Positions 1 to 5,987 of a stretch of 14,115 nt of DNA are shown here, piece after piece. Position numbers and translations under genes: made by a program. Within the stretch, counting starts at the first letter, position 1. Each line of letters begins with the position of its first letter. Source of the stretch: M3007 sp039804245 (GTDB lineage: Bacteria > Bacteroidota > Bacteroidia > Chitinophagales > Saprospiraceae); contig JBDLWO010000125.1 of assembly GCA_039804245.1 (NCBI GenBank), positions 1 to 14,115 of the forward strand. The letters are read 5' to 3'. Below the pieces are notes generated by a model. The model worked only from the letters and a program-made list of their open reading frames with translations, had not been told where the DNA came from and searched no databases.

Positions 1-89
1 AGCAGGCTTTCTATCAGGATCAGGTTGAAAATGATGAGAGCAGACTTTTCCCATTCAGTTCCGAGTACTTGTTGAAGAATTTCGATCAT
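1..89 (-). CDS. 5' end of a membrane protein gene, possibly TerC-like (partial)
   Basis: Reading the minus strand from the ATG at 89-87 gives 29 codons without a stop up to the window edge, beginning MIEILQQVLGTEW and continuing with a hydrophobic stretch (ALIIFNLILIESLL). The short amphipathic start followed by a membrane helix containing an acidic residue resembles the first helix of TerC-family integral membrane proteins, in which an ESLLSVDNA-like segment carries the metal-binding acid. Only the first part of that segment is inside the window, so this is recognition from memory on very little sequence. TerC proteins are linked to metal (manganese) export or tellurium resistance. No Shine-Dalgarno site and no convincing TAnnTTTG promoter is visible upstream, but an inverted repeat lies at 121-162. 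It could equally be another small membrane protein. Confidence 0.4.
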   Translation of the reverse strand, partial: MIEILQQVLGTEWEKSALIIFNLILIESL

Positions 90-120
90 AGCGGATCAGT
101 GTGGTCATTAAGGAATGATT

Positions 121-162
121 GAAACATCGGTTTACTACAAAAGTTGTCGGTATCGGTGTTTC
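121..162. repeat. Concentric inverted repeat upstream of the left-edge gene
   Basis: GAAACATCG at 121-129 faces CGGTGTTTC at 154-162 (8 of 9 positions complementary, the ninth a possible G-U pair in one strand). Inside it, ACAA at 137-140 faces TTGT at 144-147 around almost the same centre. Read on the minus strand, this could be a two-part stem-loop in the leader of the gene starting at 89. The whole gene-free stretch 90-230 is 141 bases and holds no other structure I can support. Confidence 0.35.
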
Positions 163-230
163 ATGCGACCAACGATGATAAATGAACTACGGGTGTATGA
201 TAACACTCGTCGGAAGATCAGGAGGGCGGG

Positions 231-731
231 TTACTGTTCAGCATCCCGGAGCATGGAATCGGAGTCCCGAAGCAACGTTTCAAGTTTCTGGCGGATAATT
301 TCCCTTCTGCGTGCTCTGTCGGCCTCATCAGCCTGAGTGTTCTTTTCTTTTTTGACGGATGATTTGCCTGTGGCGGGTGGTGGGGACACAGATTTCTCCG
401 CTTGTTCGATTGCGTCGAGTTCAGATTGCAGGGCAGTCTTTCGGGCTTCCAGCTCGTCGAGGCGCTGAACAATTTTGCTGTCAACATGCTGCGTATGCTG
501 CCTGAAAGTTTTGTAGGTGTCGCCGAGTTGTTCGAGCACACGATCGTATTTGCCGGCGTCGAATTTTGCTTTTTCCGAGATAACTACCCCTGAAACAGAT
601 TCTACAACACCGCGAAGTTGGCCGAAAACCATTCTGGATTGCTCCTGTTCCTCATCGGTACCCAAGAAATAGTTATAGACAAGAATGGCCGCCAAAGCCA
701 TCAGCGCGACTTTAAAGAGAGAACGGAACAT
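231..731 (-). CDS. Small membrane-anchored coiled-coil protein, unknown function
   Basis: This is a 166-residue protein I do not recognise as a named family. Residues about 7-23 form one hydrophobic segment (a membrane anchor or uncleaved signal) after a short basic N-terminus, followed by a charged body. Residues about 83-112 (rich in L, E, K, A, Q) look like a coiled coil, followed by a Pro/Ser/Lys linker (115-130) and a second charged, Arg/Glu-rich helix to the end. This suggests an inner-membrane protein with a long helical soluble domain, on the periplasmic or cytoplasmic side. The start is well fixed: an in-frame TAA lies one codon before the ATG. It is transcribed away from the GH3-like gene across an 86-base gap. 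The leader CTTTAAATC directly before the ATG is almost the same as the one before the gene at 3572-4102. No enzyme motif is visible. Confidence 0.75.
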   Translation of the reverse strand: MFRSLFKVALMALAAILVYNYFLGTDEEQEQSRMVFGQLRGVVESVSGVVISEKAKFDAGKYDRVLEQLGDTYKTFRQHTQHVDSKIVQRLDELEARKTALQSELDAIEQAEKSVSPPPATGKSSVKKEKNTQADEADRARRREIIRQKLETLLRDSDSMLRDAEQ

Positions 732-817
732 GATTTAAAGTTATTTTAAAGTGTAAAGGTATATCAATATACGTAACTTCGCCACTTCTTTGGCAATAAA
801 CTGGTAGTCAATCGGAC
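732..817. promoter_or_regulatory. Divergent control region with a 14-base palindrome
   Basis: This 86-base gap separates two genes transcribed apart and must hold both promoters. It contains GTATAT-CA-ATATAC at 759-772, a perfect 6+6 inverted repeat, and a second one, GCCA at 781-784 with TGGC at 791-794. On the minus strand TACCTTTA (overlapping the first palindrome) differs from the TAnnTTTG -7 consensus only in the last base, but no well-spaced -33 element is seen. No clear -7 element is visible toward 818. The palindromes could be operator half-sites, which is inference. Confidence 0.4.
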
Positions 818-2359
818 ATGTCATTATTAGGCACAATAATTCGTAAAGGCGCCAGACTCGGTGCGTTGGTTGATACACCCCGCCACTCTCCCCTGGAGCT
901 GCAGGTTCAGCAGTTGACAGATTTGCTGAAAGAGGCACGATACACGGCTTTCGGGCTTGAGTACAACTTTCAGGATCTGATAATGGCTGACGATCCGGTC
1001 CAGGCGTTCAAAAAAGCAGTTCCTGCCACTGATTACAATGGAATTTATGAGCGTTGGTGGTCAAAATCGCATCTGGAGGATGCTCCTGATGTGTGCTGGC
1101 CCGGCGTAACCCCCTATTATGCGCTCTCAAGTGGTACCAGTCAGGCTTCTTCCAAGTATATACCTGTAACAGAAGATTTACTGAGGGGGATGAAGAAGGC
1201 GACCCGCCGGTTGTTTTTTGACCTGACCAACTTCGGGATACCGGCCAATAACTACACCCGTCAGGTAATGGTAATCGGCTCCACGACCCAGTTACAGCGG
1301 CAGGGTAATCACTGGCAGGGAGATCTTTCCGGTATTCTGGGCCTGAATCGTCCGTTCGTTATGGAGCGATTTTACCGGCCAGGCCGGCATATTTCCGATA
1401 TTCCGGAGTGGGGGGAGCGTATTGAGAAAATTGCAGAGGAAGCACCGGGCTGGGATGTGGCCATTGCTGTGAGTAATCCCATGTGGCTTCAGCTGGTACT
1501 GGAGCGTATCATTGAGAAGCACAAGCTGAGTCATATTCACGAGATATGGCCTCATTATTCGCTTACATTGCACGGGGGGGTTATGCTCACTCCATACATA
1601 CCGTCTATCAATGGTTTATTGGGTCGGGAGATGAAGTATGTTGACAATTACAATGCTTCGGAGGGTTTCTTTGCCTATCAGCATCATCCCGGGAACCCGT
1701 CCATGAAACTGATAGCCGATTGTGGGATTTTCTTTGAGTTTGTACCGTTTGATGAGGATAATTTTGATGACAATGGCGATTTGAAGAGTGATCAGCCGCG
1801 AACGCTTCAACTGGATGAGATCAGGGAGGGTGTACATTATGCGCTGCTGATCAGTTCTGCGGCAGGGGCCTGGAGGTATTTGCTTGGCGATACCATACAG
1901 TTCACCAATGTAGAGAATACGGAACTGCGTATCACAGGTCGCACCAAACATTTTCTGTCGGCGTGCGGGGAGCACGTATCGGTTGACAACCTGACGGCTG
2001 CGGTAAAAGCCGTGGATGATCAGTTGAATGCAGGGGTGGGAGAGTTTACCGTCTCGGCTGTGCGGGAAGGGTCCTACTGGGCGCACCACTGGTATGTTTC
2101 GCTTGAAAACAAGTCGGTGACCCCGGAGGAGTTTATCAGGGTGGCTGATGCCGAGTTATGCCGTCTGAACGATGACTATGCGGTGGAGCGGCGCTATGCT
2201 CTCCGAAACGTGCGGGCCACCTTTATACAGAATGAACTTTTTATTGACTGGCTGTCGAATCGGGGAAAAATGAACGGCCAGGCCAAAATACCCCGGGTAA
2301 TGAAAGGTGCTCAACTGGAGGATTTTGAGCATTTTATATCCAGTCAACCTGCAAGTTGA
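818..2359 (+). CDS. GH3-like adenylate-forming enzyme (GH3 auxin-responsive promoter family)
   Basis: The 513-residue product belongs to the GH3 branch of the acyl-adenylate (ANL) superfamily; plant members couple amino acids to jasmonate or auxin through an acyl-AMP. Visible signatures are the phosphate-binding loop SSGTS at 104-108 followed by SSKYIPVT, the adenylate motif YNASEGFF at 278-285, a GD at 357-358 before the ITGRTKHFL hinge region (372-380), and NGQAKIPR near 486-493 with the likely catalytic Lys490. Length is close to that of bacterial members. There is no signal peptide, so it is cytoplasmic. Substrates of the bacterial proteins are not known to me, so an acyl-acid amido or thioester role is inference. 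The small gene at 2363 follows after 3 bases and is probably co-translated. The start at 818 gives the expected N-terminus; no Shine-Dalgarno site is seen, which is normal in Bacteroidetes. Confidence 0.9.
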   Translation: MSLLGTIIRKGARLGALVDTPRHSPLELQVQQLTDLLKEARYTAFGLEYNFQDLIMADDPVQAFKKAVPATDYNGIYERWWSKSHLEDAPDVCWPGVTPYYALSSGTSQASSKYIPVTEDLLRGMKKATRRLFFDLTNFGIPANNYTRQVMVIGSTTQLQRQGNHWQGDLSGILGLNRPFVMERFYRPGRHISDIPEWGERIEKIAEEAPGWDVAIAVSNPMWLQLVLERIIEKHKLSHIHEIWPHYSLTLHGGVMLTPYIPSINGLLGREMKYVDNYNASEGFFAYQHHPGNPSMKLIADCGIFFEFVPFDEDNFDDNGDLKSDQPRTLQLDEIREGVHYALLISSAAGAWRYLLGDTIQFTNVENTELRITGRTKHFLSACGEHVSVDNLTAAVKAVDDQLNAGVGEFTVSAVREGSYWAHHWYVSLENKSVTPEEFIRVADAELCRLNDDYAVERRYALRNVRATFIQNELFIDWLSNRGKMNGQAKIPRVMKGAQLEDFEHFISSQPAS

Positions 2360-2362
2360 TAT

Positions 2363-2848
2363 ATGTCAGAACTGTTTCATGCCTTTGTGGCCAAATTTCC
2401 GCCAGTCTCCATGCCCGTTACGCTTGGCGAAGACTCGCATCACGTTTTCGGTACAGAAAATGAACCCTTTACCGACAAATTGATTCAGGCATTCATACTG
2501 CCGCTGGAGGATGCTGATCCCGATGAATTTACGGAATATATTCCCTGCTTTGCCATAGATAATACAGAAACGTTTATTGCGCTGGTATGGTGGAAAGCCT
2601 CACTGATGAACTATGAGTACGTGCTGTCCACCTATACCCTCAAGGGCGAGATTATTTCCAGAGAGGTAATCGCCCGGACGGCGGTGCAGGACGACAAGGT
2701 TCATCGTTCGGTGGCGATGATCAATGAGGAGTACGAGATTACCATCGCAGAAGGAGACTCTCCCGATGGAGATCAGTATTTCGATCCGACCAGTTCCAGA
2801 ACCAAATTCATGGAAATACTCGTAAACGGCGTTATCGTGTCGGGTTAG
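2363..2848 (+). CDS. Small acidic protein coupled to the GH3-like gene, unknown function
   Basis: This is a 161-residue acidic soluble protein with no signal peptide, membrane segment or recognised motif. Its ATG lies 3 bases after the TGA of the GH3-like gene, so the two are almost certainly one transcript, with possible translational re-initiation. The sequence has several beta-like stretches (AFILPLEDA, ETFIALVWWKASL, YEYVLSTYTLKGEIISREVIA) ending in FMEILVNGVIVSG, giving the look of a compact beta-rich domain. I do not recognise the family by name. By position it may serve the same pathway as the GH3-like enzyme, but nothing in the sequence proves it. Confidence 0.75.
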   Translation: MSELFHAFVAKFPPVSMPVTLGEDSHHVFGTENEPFTDKLIQAFILPLEDADPDEFTEYIPCFAIDNTETFIALVWWKASLMNYEYVLSTYTLKGEIISREVIARTAVQDDKVHRSVAMINEEYEITIAEGDSPDGDQYFDPTSSRTKFMEILVNGVIVSG

Positions 2849-2859
2849 GTATGAGAAGT

Positions 2860-2894
2860 TGCCTGTACCCTTGCTCGCTGCTGGTTTTCAGGCA
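2860..2894. terminator. Weak inverted repeat between convergent genes
   Basis: TGCCTG at 2860-2865 is complementary to CAGGCA at 2889-2894 across a 23-base loop, in the 72-base gap between the convergent genes ending at 2848 and 2921. The long loop and the lack of a clear T tract make it a poor intrinsic terminator. It is listed because it is the only stem in that gap. Confidence 0.2.
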
Positions 2895-2920
2895 TCCTCT
2901 CACTGTGTTCACTTGCCGTA

Positions 2921-3520
2921 TCAGTTCCACTTGAGCGTCATGACCATTCGGTCAAGATCCTCCCTTACAAAGGCGGCTACCGGTGCAAGCGAGTCGGGGC
3001 GTGCCTCGGTGTTGAAATAGAGCGCGCCTCTGACAAAGTGCTTTGTCGAGTCGGTCAGAAAGAACTGATAAGTAGAAGCAGCTGGGCCTTCCACATTAAA
3101 TACGACACCATACACCTTGTCTTCAGGGCGGTCAACCTGGAATTCTTCGATGTAGCTGGCCTTTACATTGTGTTTATTGGTCATTTCAAAGGCATCTTTC
3201 ACCAATTCATCGAAGTCAGCCCTGTTTCTGACGGGGTAATAGCTGCAATATATCCGGGCATTCAGAGGCCGGATATCAATGTTGAACCAGCAATCGCTCT
3301 TGGCCTTTTCGTTAAAAAATGTGGTATCGTGTTCGATGGTGGCGTAAACCGGCTGATCGAACGTGAACTGGCAGTATTTTTCATCAAATGATTTATATGC
3401 TTTTTCCGGATAAACGACCCTGGGGTAGGCGCGTTTTTTCGGAACGGGCGTGAAATCGTCGCATCCAAATGAGAGAATGGAAATCAGGATGGCTGCGGAC
3501 AGGTAACTTGGATAGCGCAT
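2921..3520 (-). CDS. gldD: Gliding motility / type IX secretion lipoprotein GldD
   Basis: The 199-residue lipoprotein matches the GldD family as I know it. GldD is required for gliding and type IX secretion in Flavobacterium and is found widely in Bacteroidetes. The signal peptide ends in a lipobox, ILSFGC, with the lipidated Cys at residue 20, followed by DD. Family features are the TPVPKKRAYPRVVYPEK segment after the Cys, CWFNIDIRPLNARIYCSYYPV (about 82-102), KVYGVVFNVEG, and the best-conserved block YQFFLTDSTKHFVRGALYF (about 151-169), then PDSLAPV and a C-terminal DL..M..LKW. Length is normal for the family. The gene for a small envelope protein lies 51 bases upstream on the same strand, but a promoter-like element in the gap suggests gldD can be transcribed separately. 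Other gld genes are not in the window. It fits with the T9SS-exported hydrolase encoded at 8529. Confidence 0.92.
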   Translation of the reverse strand: MRYPSYLSAAILISILSFGCDDFTPVPKKRAYPRVVYPEKAYKSFDEKYCQFTFDQPVYATIEHDTTFFNEKAKSDCWFNIDIRPLNARIYCSYYPVRNRADFDELVKDAFEMTNKHNVKASYIEEFQVDRPEDKVYGVVFNVEGPAASTYQFFLTDSTKHFVRGALYFNTEARPDSLAPVAAFVREDLDRMVMTLKWN

Positions 3521-3540
3521 TGTTGAGTTGGTTGTTTCTG

Positions 3541-3571
3541 CAAAGGTCGGAAAAAACGCGATTACCGGAAA
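3541..3571 (-). promoter_or_regulatory. Candidate promoter for gldD
   Basis: Read on the minus strand, TTTC (3571-3568), 19 bases, then GACCTTTG (3548-3541) fits the Bacteroidetes TTTG-N19/20-TAnnTTTG form with one mismatch in each box. The -7 element lies 20 bases before the gldD ATG, and the -33 element abuts the stop codon of the upstream gene. Confidence 0.45.
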
Positions 3572-4102
3572 TCACTGGAGAAATACGAAGCCGATTCCAA
3601 ACGACCACCACAGTTTTCCATGGTATTCCCATTCATTCCCTATTTCGCTGGCATAATCCTTGCCGATCATCAGTCCAAGGCTGTATTGTTCCAGTTGAAT
3701 AACCAACCCGGTACTCCAGGTAATTCCTGGTATCACTTCCGCGTCTGTTGAACGGTCAATAGTAGTTGTATTGTCGCTGATGTTGATGAAGGTAAGTCCT
3801 GCCGTTGCAGGTACAGTAACGGAGCATTTGCCTTCATTGAGCAGCAACGTACAGCCAACATACCCGCCAAGCGTGACGTCTGTGGTGAGTCTGAATGTGT
3901 TTCGGGCTCTGTCTTCCCTGATTTTAAACGGGAGCGTGATTTGTCCACCCGTAAAACGGGTATGTGTGCGAAGCCATCCCTGTTTATCCTGTACGGCTGC
4001 GGTTTTGGAATTTACACCGGTTGAATCTGACTGAGCCTGGGCAGTGCCTGAACGAGGGGCTACAAGGCTGGCGACAGACAGTAAAAAGGCGGGAATCTGC
4101 AT
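3572..4102 (-). CDS. Small exported protein, probably outer-membrane beta-strand type
   Basis: This 176-residue protein begins with a signal-peptide-like segment (MQIPAFLLSVASLVAP, with a likely cut near TAQA-Q at 23-24). It lacks the usual N-terminal Lys/Arg, but an in-frame TAA lies two codons before the ATG, so no upstream ATG is available. The mature part has alternating polar and hydrophobic strands (RNTFRLTTDVTLGGYVGCTLLL, KCSVTVPATAGLTFINI, ITWSTGLVIQLEQYSLGLMIG, LWWSFGIGFVFLQ) and ends in aromatic-rich beta-like sequence, the look of a small outer-membrane barrel or a surface protein. Two cysteines (in YVGCT and GKCSV) could pair in the periplasm. I do not recognise the family. It precedes gldD on the same strand, which suggests but does not show an envelope or secretion link. 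Confidence 0.7.
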   Translation of the reverse strand: MQIPAFLLSVASLVAPRSGTAQAQSDSTGVNSKTAAVQDKQGWLRTHTRFTGGQITLPFKIREDRARNTFRLTTDVTLGGYVGCTLLLNEGKCSVTVPATAGLTFINISDNTTTIDRSTDAEVIPGITWSTGLVIQLEQYSLGLMIGKDYASEIGNEWEYHGKLWWSFGIGFVFLQ

Positions 4103-4460
4103 GATTTAAAAGTTGGATGAAGTAGATTACCGGCATAGGCTGTTGACAGGAAAGTGGGTTGGTGAGTTGAATGGTTGGGAGAATATGGTTTACTCCGATT
4201 TGTTTCTGCAGTCTGTTTCAAAATAAACGCTGTATTGCACTTATATTTTCAGGTATGTAATTTTTAATTTTATGAAACTGCGAAACAGTGTCTTTTGACG
4301 ATTCCTGCCGGGAGAATTTTGTTGCAGACGGGAATCCGTTATTCCTCCTGTAGTTGAAAAGTGTGTACTCTGAAAAAATATTTTGTATCCATGGAATTAT
4401 TTGAGGACGCATGATGTTATGTGGTTTTATTTCACCTTGTAAAAAGCAAAAAGAAACATC
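4103..4460. other. 358-base divergent gap, AT-rich, no supported gene
   Basis: The gap separates the minus gene starting at 4102 from the VWA gene starting at 4461 and should hold both promoters. Toward the VWA gene, TTG at 4354-4356, 21 bases, then ATATTTTG at 4378-4385 is a loose match to the TTTG/TAnnTTTG promoter. Toward 4102, TTATTTTG on the minus strand near 4225 is an equally loose -7 match without a clear -33. A 64-codon minus frame at 4218-4412 has no recognisable content and is not called. No RNA gene or repeat is evident. Confidence 0.4.
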
Positions 4461-5117
4461 ATGGCAAATGCAGCGACAGAAAATGTGTACAATCTGATTA
4501 TCCTGGATGAAAGTGGCTCGATGGAGAGTATCAAATCATCCATCATCAGCGGCTTCAATGAACTGGTTCAGAGTATTCGCCGTGCACAGACAGAATTCTC
4601 TACTCAAAGTCATTTCATCTCGCTGGTGACTTTCAGCGACGATAAAACCAATTTTCTGTTGTGGAACGAGCCTGTCAGCAAGCTGGAGTATATCAATGAA
4701 GACACTTACAGACCGAACTGCTCCACTCCGCTTTATGATGCTATCGGCAGGAGTGTAAGGCGTATGAAGGAAGTGTTGCCATCCCACACAAAAAGCGGGG
4801 TGCTGGTTACCATTCTTACCGATGGTGAGGAGAATTCGTCCAGGGAGTTTACCGGTCCGCAGATCAGGGAGATGATAGACTCACTGCGGACGAGCGACTG
4901 GACGTTCACCTACATTGGTGCCAATCATGATGTGGAGGCTGCTGCCCGGAAGATGGCTATCAAAAATACACTGAACTTTAAAGCCTCGGAAACAGGTGTG
5001 GAAGATATGTTTGGCAGGGAGATGAATGCGCGTATGGCCTATTACCAGAAGCGCTTTGAAGGCCTTGACGTAACCGGTGATTTCTACCAGCGGGAGGAGG
5101 AGGAGAATAAAAAGTAG
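4461..5117 (+). CDS. Stand-alone von Willebrand factor A (VWA) domain protein
   Basis: The 218-residue product is essentially one VWA domain. The metal-ion-dependent adhesion site is complete: DESGS at 16-20 (D-x-S-x-S), Thr89 in CSTPLYDAI, and Asp121 in ILTDGEEN. The Rossmann-like strands (NLIILDES, SHFISLVTFSD, SGVLVTILTDG, DWTFTYIGAN) occur in the expected order. There is no signal peptide or membrane segment, so it is probably cytoplasmic, and the C-terminus is a short charged tail (REEEENKK). VWA domains bind protein partners through Mg2+; the partner is unknown, and no MoxR-type ATPase, kinase or phosphatase gene is adjacent. It ends 13 bases from the convergent fdhD stop codon, so the two share almost no terminator space. 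Confidence 0.88.
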   Translation: MANAATENVYNLIILDESGSMESIKSSIISGFNELVQSIRRAQTEFSTQSHFISLVTFSDDKTNFLLWNEPVSKLEYINEDTYRPNCSTPLYDAIGRSVRRMKEVLPSHTKSGVLVTILTDGEENSSREFTGPQIREMIDSLRTSDWTFTYIGANHDVEAAARKMAIKNTLNFKASETGVEDMFGREMNARMAYYQKRFEGLDVTGDFYQREEEENKK

Positions 5118-5130
5118 GGTGTTGTATTAT

Positions 5131-5955
5131 TCACCACTGTATCCGGTCGTTGCCACTGTACAAATTGAAGCCGGTTTCTTTGACAAATCCGCAGACTGTT
5201 ATGCCATACGCTTCTGCCAGTTCAAGGGCAGCACTGCTTGGTGCTCCTATTGAACATACTATTTGTACACCGGCAGCCAGCGACTTCTGAACGAGTTCGT
5301 AGCCCAGCCGGCCACTGAAAACAACGATATGCCCCGAAAGCGGCAGTTTGCCTGCCCGCAGCAACGAGCCGGTCAGTTTGTCCATCGCATTGTGTCGTCC
5401 CACATCTTCACAACGCAGGATACACTGGCCGGAGGTATCCGTGAGTGCCACGGCATGTGCCCCGCCAGTCGAGTCAAATAACCCCTGGCCCGATCTGAGG
5501 GTCTCAGGCAGGTGGCAAATGACCGATGCCTGCACCCGCATATTCTTCGGAATGATGTTGGGTGCCTCGCCGCGGTCTTTAAATCGTCCGCACCAGCCAC
5601 AGGCCGAGCTGATCGGAAACCGGCGTATATGTGACGACTCATCATATATCACGCCGGGCGACAGCTCGGCTACTACCATATCGGTGTGATCGCCGTAGCG
5701 GATACCCGACAGGTCTTTGAGACCTGAAATAATGCCTTCGGCAAACAGCCAGCCTGCTACCAGATTAAAATCGTCGCCGGGTGTGCGCATGGTGGAGGCC
5801 AGCGCGCTGTGTACCCGTGCGCCCGTGCGCCCGTGTCCGATAATGATCTCCAGTGGAGTTTCTGCAATGATTTCGTCGCGGATTTCCCGACATCCTGTAC
5901 CCGTGTGGTATCGGATAATCTCCTTTCGGATAATTCCTGTTTCCGGTTTGTTCAT
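5131..5955 (-). CDS. fdhD: Formate dehydrogenase accessory sulfurtransferase FdhD
   Basis: FdhD moves sulfur from the cysteine desulfurase to the molybdenum cofactor so that formate dehydrogenases become active. The 274-residue product has the family signatures: TPLEIIIGHGRTG near the start, SSACGWCGR with the essential C-x-x-C pair at Cys119 and Cys122, FDSTGGAHAVAL at 160-171, EDVGRHNAMDKL at 183-194, VVFSGRLGYELVQK (211-224), SIGAPSSAALELAEAYGITVCGFV (235-258) and a final FNLYSG. Length is normal and no key residue is missing. No formate dehydrogenase or molybdenum cofactor gene is in the window, so its client lies elsewhere or is another molybdoenzyme. Its start codon is only 32 bases from the divergent Mfd-like ORF, so its promoter must lie in that gap or within the other gene; none is recognisable. 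Confidence 0.95.
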   Translation of the reverse strand: MNKPETGIIRKEIIRYHTGTGCREIRDEIIAETPLEIIIGHGRTGARVHSALASTMRTPGDDFNLVAGWLFAEGIISGLKDLSGIRYGDHTDMVVAELSPGVIYDESSHIRRFPISSACGWCGRFKDRGEAPNIIPKNMRVQASVICHLPETLRSGQGLFDSTGGAHAVALTDTSGQCILRCEDVGRHNAMDKLTGSLLRAGKLPLSGHIVVFSGRLGYELVQKSLAAGVQIVCSIGAPSSAALELAEAYGITVCGFVKETGFNLYSGNDRIQW

Positions 5956-5971
5956 AATTCATCTATTTTTG
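5940..5971 (+). promoter_or_regulatory. Promoter of the truncated Mfd gene
   Basis: TATTTTTG at 5964-5971 is a perfect TAnnTTTG -7 element. TTTC at 5940-5943 lies 20 bases upstream as a one-mismatch -33 element. Transcription would begin near 5976, only about 12-15 bases before the GTG (5988) or ATG (5991). The -33 part overlaps the first codons of the divergent fdhD. Confidence 0.55.
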
Positions 5972-5987
5972 CGGCTCAACTCAAGCT

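Noticed and set aside
90..162. Manganese riboswitch (yybP-ykoY) before the possible TerC-like gene
   Set aside because: The nested repeat has the wrong size, and I see none of the conserved internal-loop sequences of that riboswitch on the minus strand.
4218..4412. Small minus-strand gene of 64 codons in the gap before the VWA gene
   Set aside because: It has no recognisable motif, and its composition is that of AT-rich noncoding DNA; it occupies the space needed for two divergent promoters.
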